5,852 nucleotides of DNA, taken from the NCBI GenBank assembly GCA_028702245.1, contig JAQVPE010000059.1, positions 1 to 5,852 on the forward strand, read 5' to 3'. Of this stretch, positions 1 through 5,364 are shown in pieces. The notes under the pieces are model-generated. The model was not told where the DNA came from. It did no database searches and saw only the letters and a list, made by a program, of their open reading frames with translations. Position numbers and translations under genes: made by a program. This stretch comes from Candidatus Izemoplasmatales bacterium. Its GTDB lineage: Bacteria; Bacillota_I; Bacilli_A; Izemoplasmatales; Hujiaoplasmataceae. Within the stretch, counting starts at the first letter, position 1. Each line of letters begins with the position of its first letter.

Positions 1-114
1 ATTTTGATTCCTTGCCACCGGGTTATCAAAAGCGACGGCTCGATCGGCGGATATGCCGGGGGAGAAGAAGTCAAAAAGCATTTGCTGGACCTTGAAAGAG
101 ATGATCATCGATGA
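1..114 (+). CDS. ogt: Methylated-DNA--protein-cysteine methyltransferase, C-terminal fragment
   Basis: This is the 3' end of a gene whose start lies before the window; 37 codons and a TGA stop remain, read in frame 1. The product transfers alkyl groups from O6-alkylguanine (and O4-alkylthymine) in DNA to its own cysteine, a one-shot repair reaction. The fragment opens with the family's active-site motif IPCHRVI, the acceptor cysteine being codon 5 (13-15). It continues with [11 protein letters not shown], which matches the conserved glycine-rich segment after the active site, and ends in the usual short helix (KKHLLDLE). The cysteine is present, so this is not an alkyltransferase-like (ATL) protein, which has tryptophan there. 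Whether it is an Ogt- or AdaB-type protein cannot be decided without the N-terminal part. It is followed at once by a terminator and looks unrelated to the iron operon downstream. Confidence 0.93.
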   Translation: MLIPCHRVIKSDGSIGGYAGGEEVKKHLLDLERDDHR

Positions 115-127
115 GATCATCTTTTTT
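95..127 (+). terminator. Rho-independent terminator of ogt
   Basis: GATGATC (100-106) pairs perfectly with GATCATC (115-121), followed by six T (122-127). The T run can also pair with AAAGA at 95-99 (one G-U pair), so the structure may work in both directions. The loop is 107-114 and contains the ogt TGA stop (112-114). The stem is AT-rich and so only moderately stable. Confidence 0.65.
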
Positions 128-137
128 ATAGAAATGC

Positions 138-166
138 TTGACTTGACCGATAAGTGGTCATATAAT
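138..166 (+). promoter_or_regulatory. Sigma-A type promoter of the feoA-feoB-dtxR operon
   Basis: The -35 element is TTGACT (138-143), followed by a 17-base spacer and a perfect TATAAT -10 box (161-166). Transcription would begin near 173, giving a leader of about 66 nt before feoA. Such a near-consensus promoter would be strong by default, which fits an operon controlled by a repressor. Confidence 0.85.
144..160 (+). promoter_or_regulatory. Inverted repeat in the promoter spacer, candidate operator
   Basis: TGACC (144-148) and GGTCA (156-160) form a 5-base inverted repeat separated by 7 bases. It fills the space between the -35 and -10 boxes of the feo promoter, so a bound protein would block RNA polymerase. 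The repeat is seen directly; the operator role is inferred. The arms are short enough to occur by chance. Confidence 0.35.
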
Positions 167-176
167 GTAAAGCAAG

Positions 177-226
177 GCTAACAATACCTTTATTTTTTGA
201 AAAGAATGTTAGTTTATGCTAACAAT
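177..226 (+). promoter_or_regulatory. Repeated GCTAACAAT half-sites in the feo leader, candidate iron-regulator operator
   Basis: GCTAACAAT occurs twice as an exact direct repeat (177-185 and 218-226). Between them lies the inverted half TGTTAG (207-212), which with CTAACA (219-224) makes an 18-base palindrome with a 6-base centre, ending just before the feoA ribosome-binding site (228-233). The GTTAG/CTAAC core is also the core of the known DtxR/IdeR operator (GTTAG-N-CTAAC), although the spacing here is wider. A DtxR-type regulator is encoded in the same operon, so autoregulation through these sites is a fair inference. In RNA, 207-212 could pair with either flanking copy, so a leader-RNA switch is the alternative reading. 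Confidence 0.5.
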
Positions 227-238
227 CGGAGGGTGAGC

Positions 239-472
239 ATGACTTTAAAAGATATTTTACCTGGTGAGAAATGTCGAATCAAAAATATCTATGTTAATAA
301 TCTTCGGAAAAGAATCATCGATATGGGCTTGACTACCAATACGGAAATCACTGTCAAAAAAATGGCTCCTCTAGGCGATCCGATGGAAATCTTGGTCAGA
401 GGCTATCTTTTGACTTTGAGAAAAGCGGAAGCCAGAATGATCGAAGTTGAAAAAATCGGGGGTTCTTCCTAA
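239..472 (+). CDS. feoA: Ferrous iron transport protein A (FeoA)
   Basis: This is a 77-residue cytoplasmic protein with an SH3-like fold, the small partner of the FeoB iron permease. Its exact role is unsettled; it probably binds FeoB and modulates its GTPase or transport activity. The sequence has the classic FeoA order: MTLKDILPGEKCRI at the start, then RIIDMGLTTNTEITVKKMAPLGDPMEI, with the Mgl(t)-G and APLGDPMEI motifs, then VRGYLLTLRKAEARMIEV. Length is normal for the family (about 75). The start is the ATG at 239, which has GGAGGG at 228-233 at good spacing. The longer reading from TTG at 197 would add 14 residues that do not fit the family and would translate the leader repeats. It is first in its operon, and its stop overlaps the feoB start by one base (TAATG), which suggests coupled translation. 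Confidence 0.96.
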   Translation: MTLKDILPGEKCRIKNIYVNNLRKRIIDMGLTTNTEITVKKMAPLGDPMEILVRGYLLTLRKAEARMIEVEKIGGSS

Positions 473-2679
473 TGCTAAAAATTGCTTTGGTCGGTAATCC
501 CAACAGTGGAAAAACGACGCTTTTTAATGGATTGACAGGATCAAATCAATTCGTTGGCAACTGGCCGGGAGTGACCGTTGAAAAAAAATCGGGAAAACTG
601 AAGTATCAAGATTTTGAAGCAGAAATCATTGATTTGCCGGGAATCTATTCGCTATCGACCATTTCACTAGAAGAAGAAATCGCCGTTCGTTTTGTCATCG
701 AGAATAAAATGGACTTGATCATCAACATCGTCGACGCTTCAAGTCTAGAAAGAAATCTTTACTTGACTTATCAATTGCTTGATTCAAAGATTCCGATGAT
801 AGTTGCCCTCAATTGCATGGACATTGTTCAGAAGAAGTTACAACAAATCGATATTAAAAAACTCGAGGACGAACTGCAGATTCCAGTTATTCCCATCACC
901 GCCAGCAAGAAGACCGGCATCAATGACCTTATCAAGTTAATCGCCGCTTACGACTATGCTGGTCAAAAGCATGAACATCGATATGAAGATCAAATCGAAA
1001 AAACGATCGAGGTTTTTGAAAACCTCATCGGTGACAGATTTCTCGCCATCAGGTTTTTTGAAGATGGGCTCAAGATTCTTGAACCTCTGAAGCTTCCTCC
1101 GGAAGCAAACGCCAAGATGATCGAGGCATATGAGCAGGAGTCAAAACGTTATCAAATCGATTTCGATATGGTTATCCCCAACAGCAGGTACGATGCCATT
1201 ATTGCGGTTTGTGAGATAGTTCTGACTAAAAACGGGACAGATGTCATTTCAGTCACTGAGAAAATCGATAAAATATTAACCCACAAATGGATTGGGTTGC
1301 CTTTGTTCGGCCTGATCATGTTTATGGTGTTTTTTCTGGCTTTCGGGCCGATTGGAACATGGATAACCGATTGGTTTGTATTCGGTATCGAATGGCTGTT
1401 TTCTAGAGTCGACACGCTTATAGCGAACCTTGGGATGATGCCGTGGGTATCGAGTCTGATCACAAACGGAGTCTTCGGAGGCTTGGCTGCCGTGATCGGG
1501 TTTTTGCCACAGCTTGCGATATTGTTCTTGTTCATGGCGATTCTTGAAGATTCGGGCTATATGTCCAGGGCGGCTTTTATCATGGACCGCCTATTAAGAA
1601 AATTCGGTTTATCAGGAAAAGCGTTCATACCGATGCTAATTGGATTTGGCTGTAGCGTGCCGGCAATGGCTGCCACAAGAACGCTTGACAAGGATGAAGA
1701 TAGAAAAATCACGACTATGATCATTCCGTTTATTTCCTGTGGAGCGAAAGCCCCGATATATGGAGTGTTTGCCGGAGCTTTATTTTTTAGAGCGAGCTAT
1801 GTCGCCGTGTTTTCCATGTATGTTTTAGGAATTATTGTTGCGATCTTGTCCGCTGTTATGTTCAAGAAGACGATCTTAAAAAGCGCTAGCGCGAACTATA
1901 TCATGGAATTACCCGAGTACCGGATGCCGACAGTCAAGAACACGATGCTTCACACTTGGGAAAGGGTTAAGGGCTTTTTACTAAAAGCCGGCACCATTTT
2001 ACTAGGCGCTTTCATCATCATTTGGTTCTTAAGCTATTTTGGTTTTGTTGATGGTACATTCAGAATGCTGATGGAGGACGAAATCGAACATAGCATTCTC
2101 GGAGCCGTTGGCAAGTTTCTCTTACCCGTCTTTCGGCCGATCGGTTTCCCCGATTGGCAGGCTACCGTCGCGATGCTGACAGGTTTAGTCGCCAAGGAGT
2201 CGGTTGTCGGAACCTTGGGGATCCTTTATGGCGTTGCCGGAAATGTCGTGGAGAACGGCAGTCTGCTCTACGAGCCGATCCGGTTGGCCTTCACTTCCGC
2301 ACAAGCCTACGCCTTTATGGCATTTGCCTTGCTCTCGACTCCCTGCATCGCCGCTATTGCCGCCATGAAAAAGGAGTTCAATTCATGGAAATGGTTGATT
2401 TTCAGTTTGCTTTATGAATTTGTCGTCGCCTACCTTGTCGCTTTGATCATCTTTCAGGTCGGTTCATTGGATCAAGGCGTAATCTTATCAATCATTTTTG
2501 GAATTATCGCGATCATGATTGTCGTGTTCTCGATCCGAAAGTTTGTCATTAAGAGAGGAGCAATCTGTGACAGTTGTGTCAATTGCTCGATCAAGGATAA
2601 TTGCCATCTACCCAAGAAAGATGAGTTTTTGGCCATCATAGACCAAAAGAAGGAAGATGATCAAGATGACAGAGAGTAA
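472..2679 (+). CDS. feoB: Ferrous iron transport protein B (FeoB) with a C-terminal Cys-rich tail
   Basis: This 735-residue inner-membrane permease takes up Fe2+ with the help of an N-terminal G-protein domain. G domain: G1 GNPNSGKT (8-15; N11 is the residue known to bind K+ in the Streptococcus thermophilus protein), switch threonine T35 in PGVTVE, G3 DLPG (54-57), G4 NCMD (114-117) and G5 TASKKTG (143-149). A helical GDI-like linker follows to about 260. The membrane part starts near 273 and holds the family signatures: GFLPQ (343-347), EDSGYMSRAAF (359-369), GCSVPAMAATR (393-403), PFISCGAKAPIYG (419-431), AKESVVGT (574-581) and STPC (622-625). Conserved cysteines are C394, C423 and C625. 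Unusually, one more hydrophobic segment (about 670-688) is followed by a basic stretch and C-x2-C-x2-C-x5-C (C699, C702, C705, C711), then an acidic tail. This resembles the small FeoB-associated Cys-rich membrane proteins of Firmicutes. The feoB start overlaps the feoA stop, and the only Shine-Dalgarno candidate is weak (GGGGG, 458-462). Confidence 0.97.
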   Translation: MLKIALVGNPNSGKTTLFNGLTGSNQFVGNWPGVTVEKKSGKLKYQDFEAEIIDLPGIYSLSTISLEEEIAVRFVIENKMDLIINIVDASSLERNLYLTYQLLDSKIPMIVALNCMDIVQKKLQQIDIKKLEDELQIPVIPITASKKTGINDLIKLIAAYDYAGQKHEHRYEDQIEKTIEVFENLIGDRFLAIRFFEDGLKILEPLKLPPEANAKMIEAYEQESKRYQIDFDMVIPNSRYDAIIAVCEIVLTKNGTDVISVTEKIDKILTHKWIGLPLFGLIMFMVFFLAFGPIGTWITDWFVFGIEWLFSRVDTLIANLGMMPWVSSLITNGVFGGLAAVIGFLPQLAILFLFMAILEDSGYMSRAAFIMDRLLRKFGLSGKAFIPMLIGFGCSVPAMAATRTLDKDEDRKITTMIIPFISCGAKAPIYGVFAGALFFRASYVAVFSMYVLGIIVAILSAVMFKKTILKSASANYIMELPEYRMPTVKNTMLHTWERVKGFLLKAGTILLGAFIIIWFLSYFGFVDGTFRMLMEDEIEHSILGAVGKFLLPVFRPIGFPDWQATVAMLTGLVAKESVVGTLGILYGVAGNVVENGSLLYEPIRLAFTSAQAYAFMAFALLSTPCIAAIAAMKKEFNSWKWLIFSLLYEFVVAYLVALIIFQVGSLDQGVILSIIFGIIAIMIVVFSIRKFVIKRGAICDSCVNCSIKDNCHLPKKDEFLAIIDQKKEDDQDDRE
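2648..2655 (+). promoter_or_regulatory. Ribosome-binding site that decides the dtxR start
   Basis: AAGAAGGAAG (2647-2656) lies inside the end of feoB. It directly abuts the first in-frame ATG (2657), too close to be used. It is about 9-11 bases before the second ATG (2666), a workable spacing, so 2666 is preferred. Confidence 0.6.
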
Positions 2680-3064
2680 CCGCTTCAGCGAATCTATTGA
2701 AGACTATCTGGAGGCGATTTACGTTCTTGGCGGCAAGAACGTGCGTTCGATCGCCATCTCCAGACGTCTCAATGTCTCACGCGCCAGTGTCAATCGCGCC
2801 GTGAACACGCTTATCGAGAAAGGGTTGGTCACCAAAAAACCCTATGGTGAAATTTACTTGACCGATATCGGGATGAAAGCATCGGAATCCGTTCAAAAAA
2901 AACATCAAATACTCAAGCGGTTTCTAATAGAAATTCTTGGCGTTGAAGAAACCACGGCAAACAAGGAAGCCTGTGGGATCGAACACAATATCTCATCAGA
3001 AACGGCGACAAAAATCGATAGGCTGATCAATGAAATTAAAGACAAGCAATCAGGGTCCCGATAA
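2666..3064 (+). CDS. DtxR/MntR-family metal-dependent transcriptional repressor (probably iron-responsive)
   Basis: This 132-residue DNA-binding protein probably represses feoAB when Fe2+ is plentiful. Residues 8-70 form the winged helix-turn-helix: SIAISRRLNVSRASVNRAVNTL carries the recognition helix and YGEIYLTDIG the wing. Residues 72-125 form the metal-binding and dimerisation domain. Candidate ligands are D13, E16, H80, C103, E106 and H107. D13, E16 and H80 match MntR D8, E11 and H77; C103-x2-E106-H107 matches DtxR C102-x2-E105-H106. The cysteine, where MntR has E99, argues for iron over manganese. There is no C-terminal SH3-like domain, so the length is like MntR (142) and not DtxR (226). 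The start at 2666 overlaps feoB by 14 bases; a start at 2657 would add only MIK. As last gene of the operon it would be autoregulated. Family is certain; the metal and targets are inferred. Confidence 0.92.
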   Translation: MTESNRFSESIEDYLEAIYVLGGKNVRSIAISRRLNVSRASVNRAVNTLIEKGLVTKKPYGEIYLTDIGMKASESVQKKHQILKRFLIEILGVEETTANKEACGIEHNISSETATKIDRLINEIKDKQSGSR

Positions 3065-3078
3065 GCGGGACCTTTTCT
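3052..3078 (+). terminator. Rho-independent terminator of the feo operon
   Basis: GGTCCCG (3054-3060) pairs perfectly with CGGGACC (3066-3072), with a 5-base loop and then TTTTCT. The stem is GC-rich and should be stable. The dtxR stop TAA (3062-3064) sits in the loop, and the last codons form the left arm. Confidence 0.9.
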
Positions 3079-3082
3079 ATTG

Positions 3083-3099
3083 TTTGTGAAAGTCACAAA
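3083..3099 (+). promoter_or_regulatory. 17-base palindrome upstream of trmFO, candidate operator
   Basis: TTTGTGA (3083-3089) and TCACAAA (3093-3099) are perfect inverted arms around a 3-base centre. No T run follows, so it is not a terminator. Its centre lies about 50 bases before the likely transcription start of trmFO, a position usual for activators. The half-sites recall CRP (TGTGA-N6-TCACA) and Rex (TTGTGA) sites, but the centre is too short for either, so no regulator is assigned. Confidence 0.45.
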
Positions 3100-3125
3100 A
3101 CCGTCAATGCGGATTGTGGGCAATA

Positions 3126-3134
3126 TGATATAAT
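3126..3134 (+). promoter_or_regulatory. Extended -10 promoter of the trmFO-xerC-rlmH operon
   Basis: TGATATAAT combines a perfect TATAAT box (3129-3134) with the TG of an extended -10 element. At the ideal distance the -35 region (3106-3111, AATGCG) is poor, so the promoter relies on the extended -10 or on an activator. Transcription would begin near 3141, leaving a leader of about 18 nt that holds little more than the ribosome-binding site. Confidence 0.7.
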
Positions 3135-3144
3135 CATGAGTAAC

Positions 3145-3156
3145 AAGGATGTGATC
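3145..3156 (+). promoter_or_regulatory. Strong ribosome-binding site of trmFO
   Basis: AAGGATGTGATC matches 11 of 12 bases of AAGGAGGTGATC, the complement of the Bacillus 16S rRNA 3' end. It lies just before the GTG at 3159 and supports that start, despite the rarer start codon. Confidence 0.8.
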
Positions 3157-3158
3157 GC

Positions 3159-4478
3159 GTGAAAGCTAGTGTCAGAGTGATCGGCGCAGGGCTGGCCGGA
3201 GTAGAGGCGTGTCTGCAACTTGCAAAACGCAATGTAGAAGTCGACCTTTACGAAATGAAACCAGGGAAGATGAGCCCTGCGCACAAACTTTCCACATTTG
3301 CGGAACTTGTCTGCTCGAACTCATTGCGAAGCGATAGCGGTGAAAACGCAGCCGGTCTCTTGAAAACGGAACTCCGTTTGCTTGGCTCAGAGGTTATGAA
3401 GGTCGCCGATTTGACCAGAATCCCCTCCGGAAGTGCTCTAGCTGTCGATCGGGAATCATTCTCCCAAGCCTTGACAAAGGCAATTCAAAGCAATCCCTTG
3501 ATCAAGATTCACCATGAGGAAGTAACGTCTATTCCAGAAAAGGGAATCACCATAATTGCCACAGGCCCATTGACTAGTGATGCGCTTTCTTCTGAACTTG
3601 AAAAAGAATTTGGCGCTTTGATGTATTTTTATGATGCAGTCGCGCCAATCATCGCTTTTGATTCTATCGACACGAATATCGCCTATTTCAAAAACCGCTA
3701 CGACAAGGGCGATGGTCTTTATCTCAATTGTCCAATGTCCAAGGAACAGTATGATCTTTTCTATGAAGAACTGATTAACGCTGAATGCGTACCTTTGAAA
3801 GAGTTCGAAATGCGTGTTTTCGAAGGCTGCATGCCAATCGAAGAAATGGCGAAAAGAGGACCAAAAACATTGACCTTTGGCCCCTTAAAACCAATCGGCC
3901 TCCAAAGACCGGAACATCCGAAAGCCTACGCCGTGGTCCAACTCAGACAAGATAACCACTCCGGGAGCCTTTACAACATCGTCGGGTTTCAGACACACTT
4001 GACTTTTTCCGAACAAAAGCGGATCATCAGGATGATACCCGGTTTGGCACAAGCCGAAATTATCCGCTACGGGGTCATGCATCGCAATACATTTATCAAC
4101 GCGCCCGCTCTCTTATTGCCGACATACCAGTTGAAAAACCGCGAAGAGTTCTTCATTGCGGGTCAATTGTCAGGGGTTGAAGGTTACGTTGAGAGCATTG
4201 CTTCCGGGTTTGTTGCCGGCATCAACGCCGCGAGGCTCGCACAGGGTGACGGGCCAATCGTGTTTCCTCTAGAGACGATGATCGGCGCTCAGGCCCAGTA
4301 CATCGCAAACGCCGACAGCGCATATTTTCAGCCGATGAATATCAATTTTGGTTTGGTTCCGCCAATCATCGATGAAAGAAATAAGAAAAACAATAAAGCT
4401 CTAGTGGCAGCTAGAAGTATAGAAAAAACGGAAAAGTTTATCGAGGTGTATCAACTTGACCAACAACGAAATAATTGA
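3159..4478 (+). CDS. trmFO: Methylenetetrahydrofolate--tRNA-(uracil-54-C5)-methyltransferase, FADH2-oxidizing (TrmFO)
   Basis: This 439-residue cytoplasmic flavoenzyme makes 5-methyluridine at position 54 of the tRNA T-loop. It uses methylenetetrahydrofolate as carbon donor and FADH2 as reductant, where TrmA of other bacteria uses SAM. The N-terminal FAD-binding Rossmann motif is VIGAGLAGVEA (G9, G11, G14), followed by an acidic strand end at E32. The segment STFAELVCSNSLRSD contains C52, which matches the catalytic Cys53 of the Bacillus subtilis enzyme. C224 in FEGCMPIEE matches its second conserved cysteine (Cys226). The C-terminal GQLSGVEGYVESIASG is the family's second FAD-contact motif. 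Length fits (435 in B. subtilis) and no key residue is missing. Translation starts at GTG. It shares 23 bases with xerC, and the trmFO-xerC order is that of Bacillus trmFO-codV. The older name was gid. Confidence 0.97.
   Translation: MKASVRVIGAGLAGVEACLQLAKRNVEVDLYEMKPGKMSPAHKLSTFAELVCSNSLRSDSGENAAGLLKTELRLLGSEVMKVADLTRIPSGSALAVDRESFSQALTKAIQSNPLIKIHHEEVTSIPEKGITIIATGPLTSDALSSELEKEFGALMYFYDAVAPIIAFDSIDTNIAYFKNRYDKGDGLYLNCPMSKEQYDLFYEELINAECVPLKEFEMRVFEGCMPIEEMAKRGPKTLTFGPLKPIGLQRPEHPKAYAVVQLRQDNHSGSLYNIVGFQTHLTFSEQKRIIRMIPGLAQAEIIRYGVMHRNTFINAPALLLPTYQLKNREEFFIAGQLSGVEGYVESIASGFVAGINAARLAQGDGPIVFPLETMIGAQAQYIANADSAYFQPMNINFGLVPPIIDERNKKNNKALVAARSIEKTEKFIEVYQLDQQRNN
4443..4448 (+). promoter_or_regulatory. 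Ribosome-binding site that supports the TTG start of xerC
   Basis: GAGGTG inside the end of trmFO stands 7 bases before the TTG at 4456. No in-frame ATG or GTG lies near, so TTG is the likely start. Confidence 0.7.
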
Positions 4479-5364
4479 GAAGTTCAGAAACTATCTTGAA
4501 AACGAGCGCAACTATTCGCCAAACACCGTCAAAGCTTATTTGCATGATATCGATACTTTGACCACTTTTTTGACAAAGGAAGATTTGGGTGGGCTGTTTC
4601 TATTAACCGACCGGATTGCCCGCTTTTACCTTAGTACTCTTCATGAAAATTATGATCCCAAATCCATCCAAAGAAAACTTTCGAGCGTAAGAAGCATGTA
4701 TAAATTGCTCCTTGATGAATATCTGATTGAAAGCAATCCGTTTCAGAATTTGGCATCGCCAAAGGTCAAAAAAGCTCTTCCCAAATTTGTCTATGAACAA
4801 GAAATGGCCGATTTTTTGACGAAAATCGACACCAGCACTCCTCAAGGGAAGCGAAACACAGCATTGTTTGAACTTCTTTACGGCAGCGGACTCCGGGTTT
4901 CGGAAATCACAAACATCAAAATTACTGACGTTGATTTCTATAATAAGACCCTCTTAGTCCATGGCAAAGGCAACAAAGACCGCTATGTCCCGATCCATGA
5001 CCTGGCCATCCGTAAAATCAAGACATATCTTAAAGATACGAGACCCGTGTTTCGGACAAGGGCTGCCGGTTTTGATGAAAACGATTTGTTCCTCAATTTC
5101 AAAGGCGGTCGTTTGACCGATCGTGGCGTTAGAGACATCCTTGACAAGGAATTATCGAAGCAGGCGACGGCTCTAAAAATGTCTCCCCATGCTTTTCGAC
5201 ATTCGTTTGCGACCCACCTTCTAAACAACGGTGTTGATCTAAGGACGGTACAGGAACTTCTTGGACACAAAAGCCTGGCGACGACCCAAATTTACACGAA
5301 AGTCTCAAAAGAAAGACTGAGGGATGTCTATATGACCGCGCATCCGCGTGCTAAACGCAAATGA
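4456..5364 (+). CDS. xerC: Tyrosine recombinase XerC (CodV-like)
   Basis: This 302-residue site-specific recombinase, with a XerD partner, would resolve chromosome dimers at the dif site near the terminus during division. Residues 3-90 are the SAM-like core-binding domain (NYLENERNYSPNTVKAY is typical), and residues 108-295 are the catalytic domain. All tyrosine-recombinase catalytic residues are visible: R147 (GSGLRVSE), K171 (HGKGNKDR), H245 and R248 (HAFRHSFATH), H271 (LLGHKSLATT) and the nucleophile Y280 (QIYTKVS). Length is that of XerC/XerD (about 298). XerC is chosen over XerD because of the position directly after trmFO, as for B. subtilis codV; sequence alone does not settle this. 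The TTG start, 23 bases inside trmFO, suggests modest, coupled expression. No phage or integron genes surround it, so it is a housekeeping Xer and not a mobile-element integrase. Confidence 0.93.
   Translation: MTNNEIIEKFRNYLENERNYSPNTVKAYLHDIDTLTTFLTKEDLGGLFLLTDRIARFYLSTLHENYDPKSIQRKLSSVRSMYKLLLDEYLIESNPFQNLASPKVKKALPKFVYEQEMADFLTKIDTSTPQGKRNTALFELLYGSGLRVSEITNIKITDVDFYNKTLLVHGKGNKDRYVPIHDLAIRKIKTYLKDTRPVFRTRAAGFDENDLFLNFKGGRLTDRGVRDILDKELSKQATALKMSPHAFRHSFATHLLNNGVDLRTVQELLGHKSLATTQIYTKVSKERLRDVYMTAHPRAKRK

Noticed and set aside
197..238. N-terminal extension of feoA from a TTG
   Set aside because: It has no Shine-Dalgarno sequence, its 14 residues do not fit FeoA, and it crosses the leader repeats. 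The ATG at 239 has GGAGGG in front.
1152..1535. 127-codon open frame on the minus strand inside feoB
   Set aside because: It is opposite the well-conserved FeoB membrane domain, has no recognisable domain or ribosome-binding site, and is explained as a shadow of the coding strand.
2154..2417. 87-codon open frame on the plus strand inside feoB
   Set aside because: It is a shifted frame over conserved FeoB motifs (AKESVVGT, STPC). The arginine- and cysteine-rich product is typical of a chance frame.
3083..3099. Second terminator after the feo operon
   Set aside because: The hairpin would have a 3-base loop and no T run follows on either strand. The GC-rich hairpin at 3054-3072 already serves that role.
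3136..3162. Eight-codon reading frame (MSNKDVIA) ending within the trmFO start codon, a possible leader peptide
   Set aside because: Its ATG lies only two bases after the -10 box, before the expected transcription start near 3141, and it has no ribosome-binding site. It arises from the promoter and Shine-Dalgarno sequences.
4456..5364. Tyrosine recombinase as the sign of an integrated mobile element
   Set aside because: Its length and motifs are those of housekeeping XerC, it sits in an operon with trmFO and rlmH, and there are no att-like repeats, cargo genes or phage genes around it.
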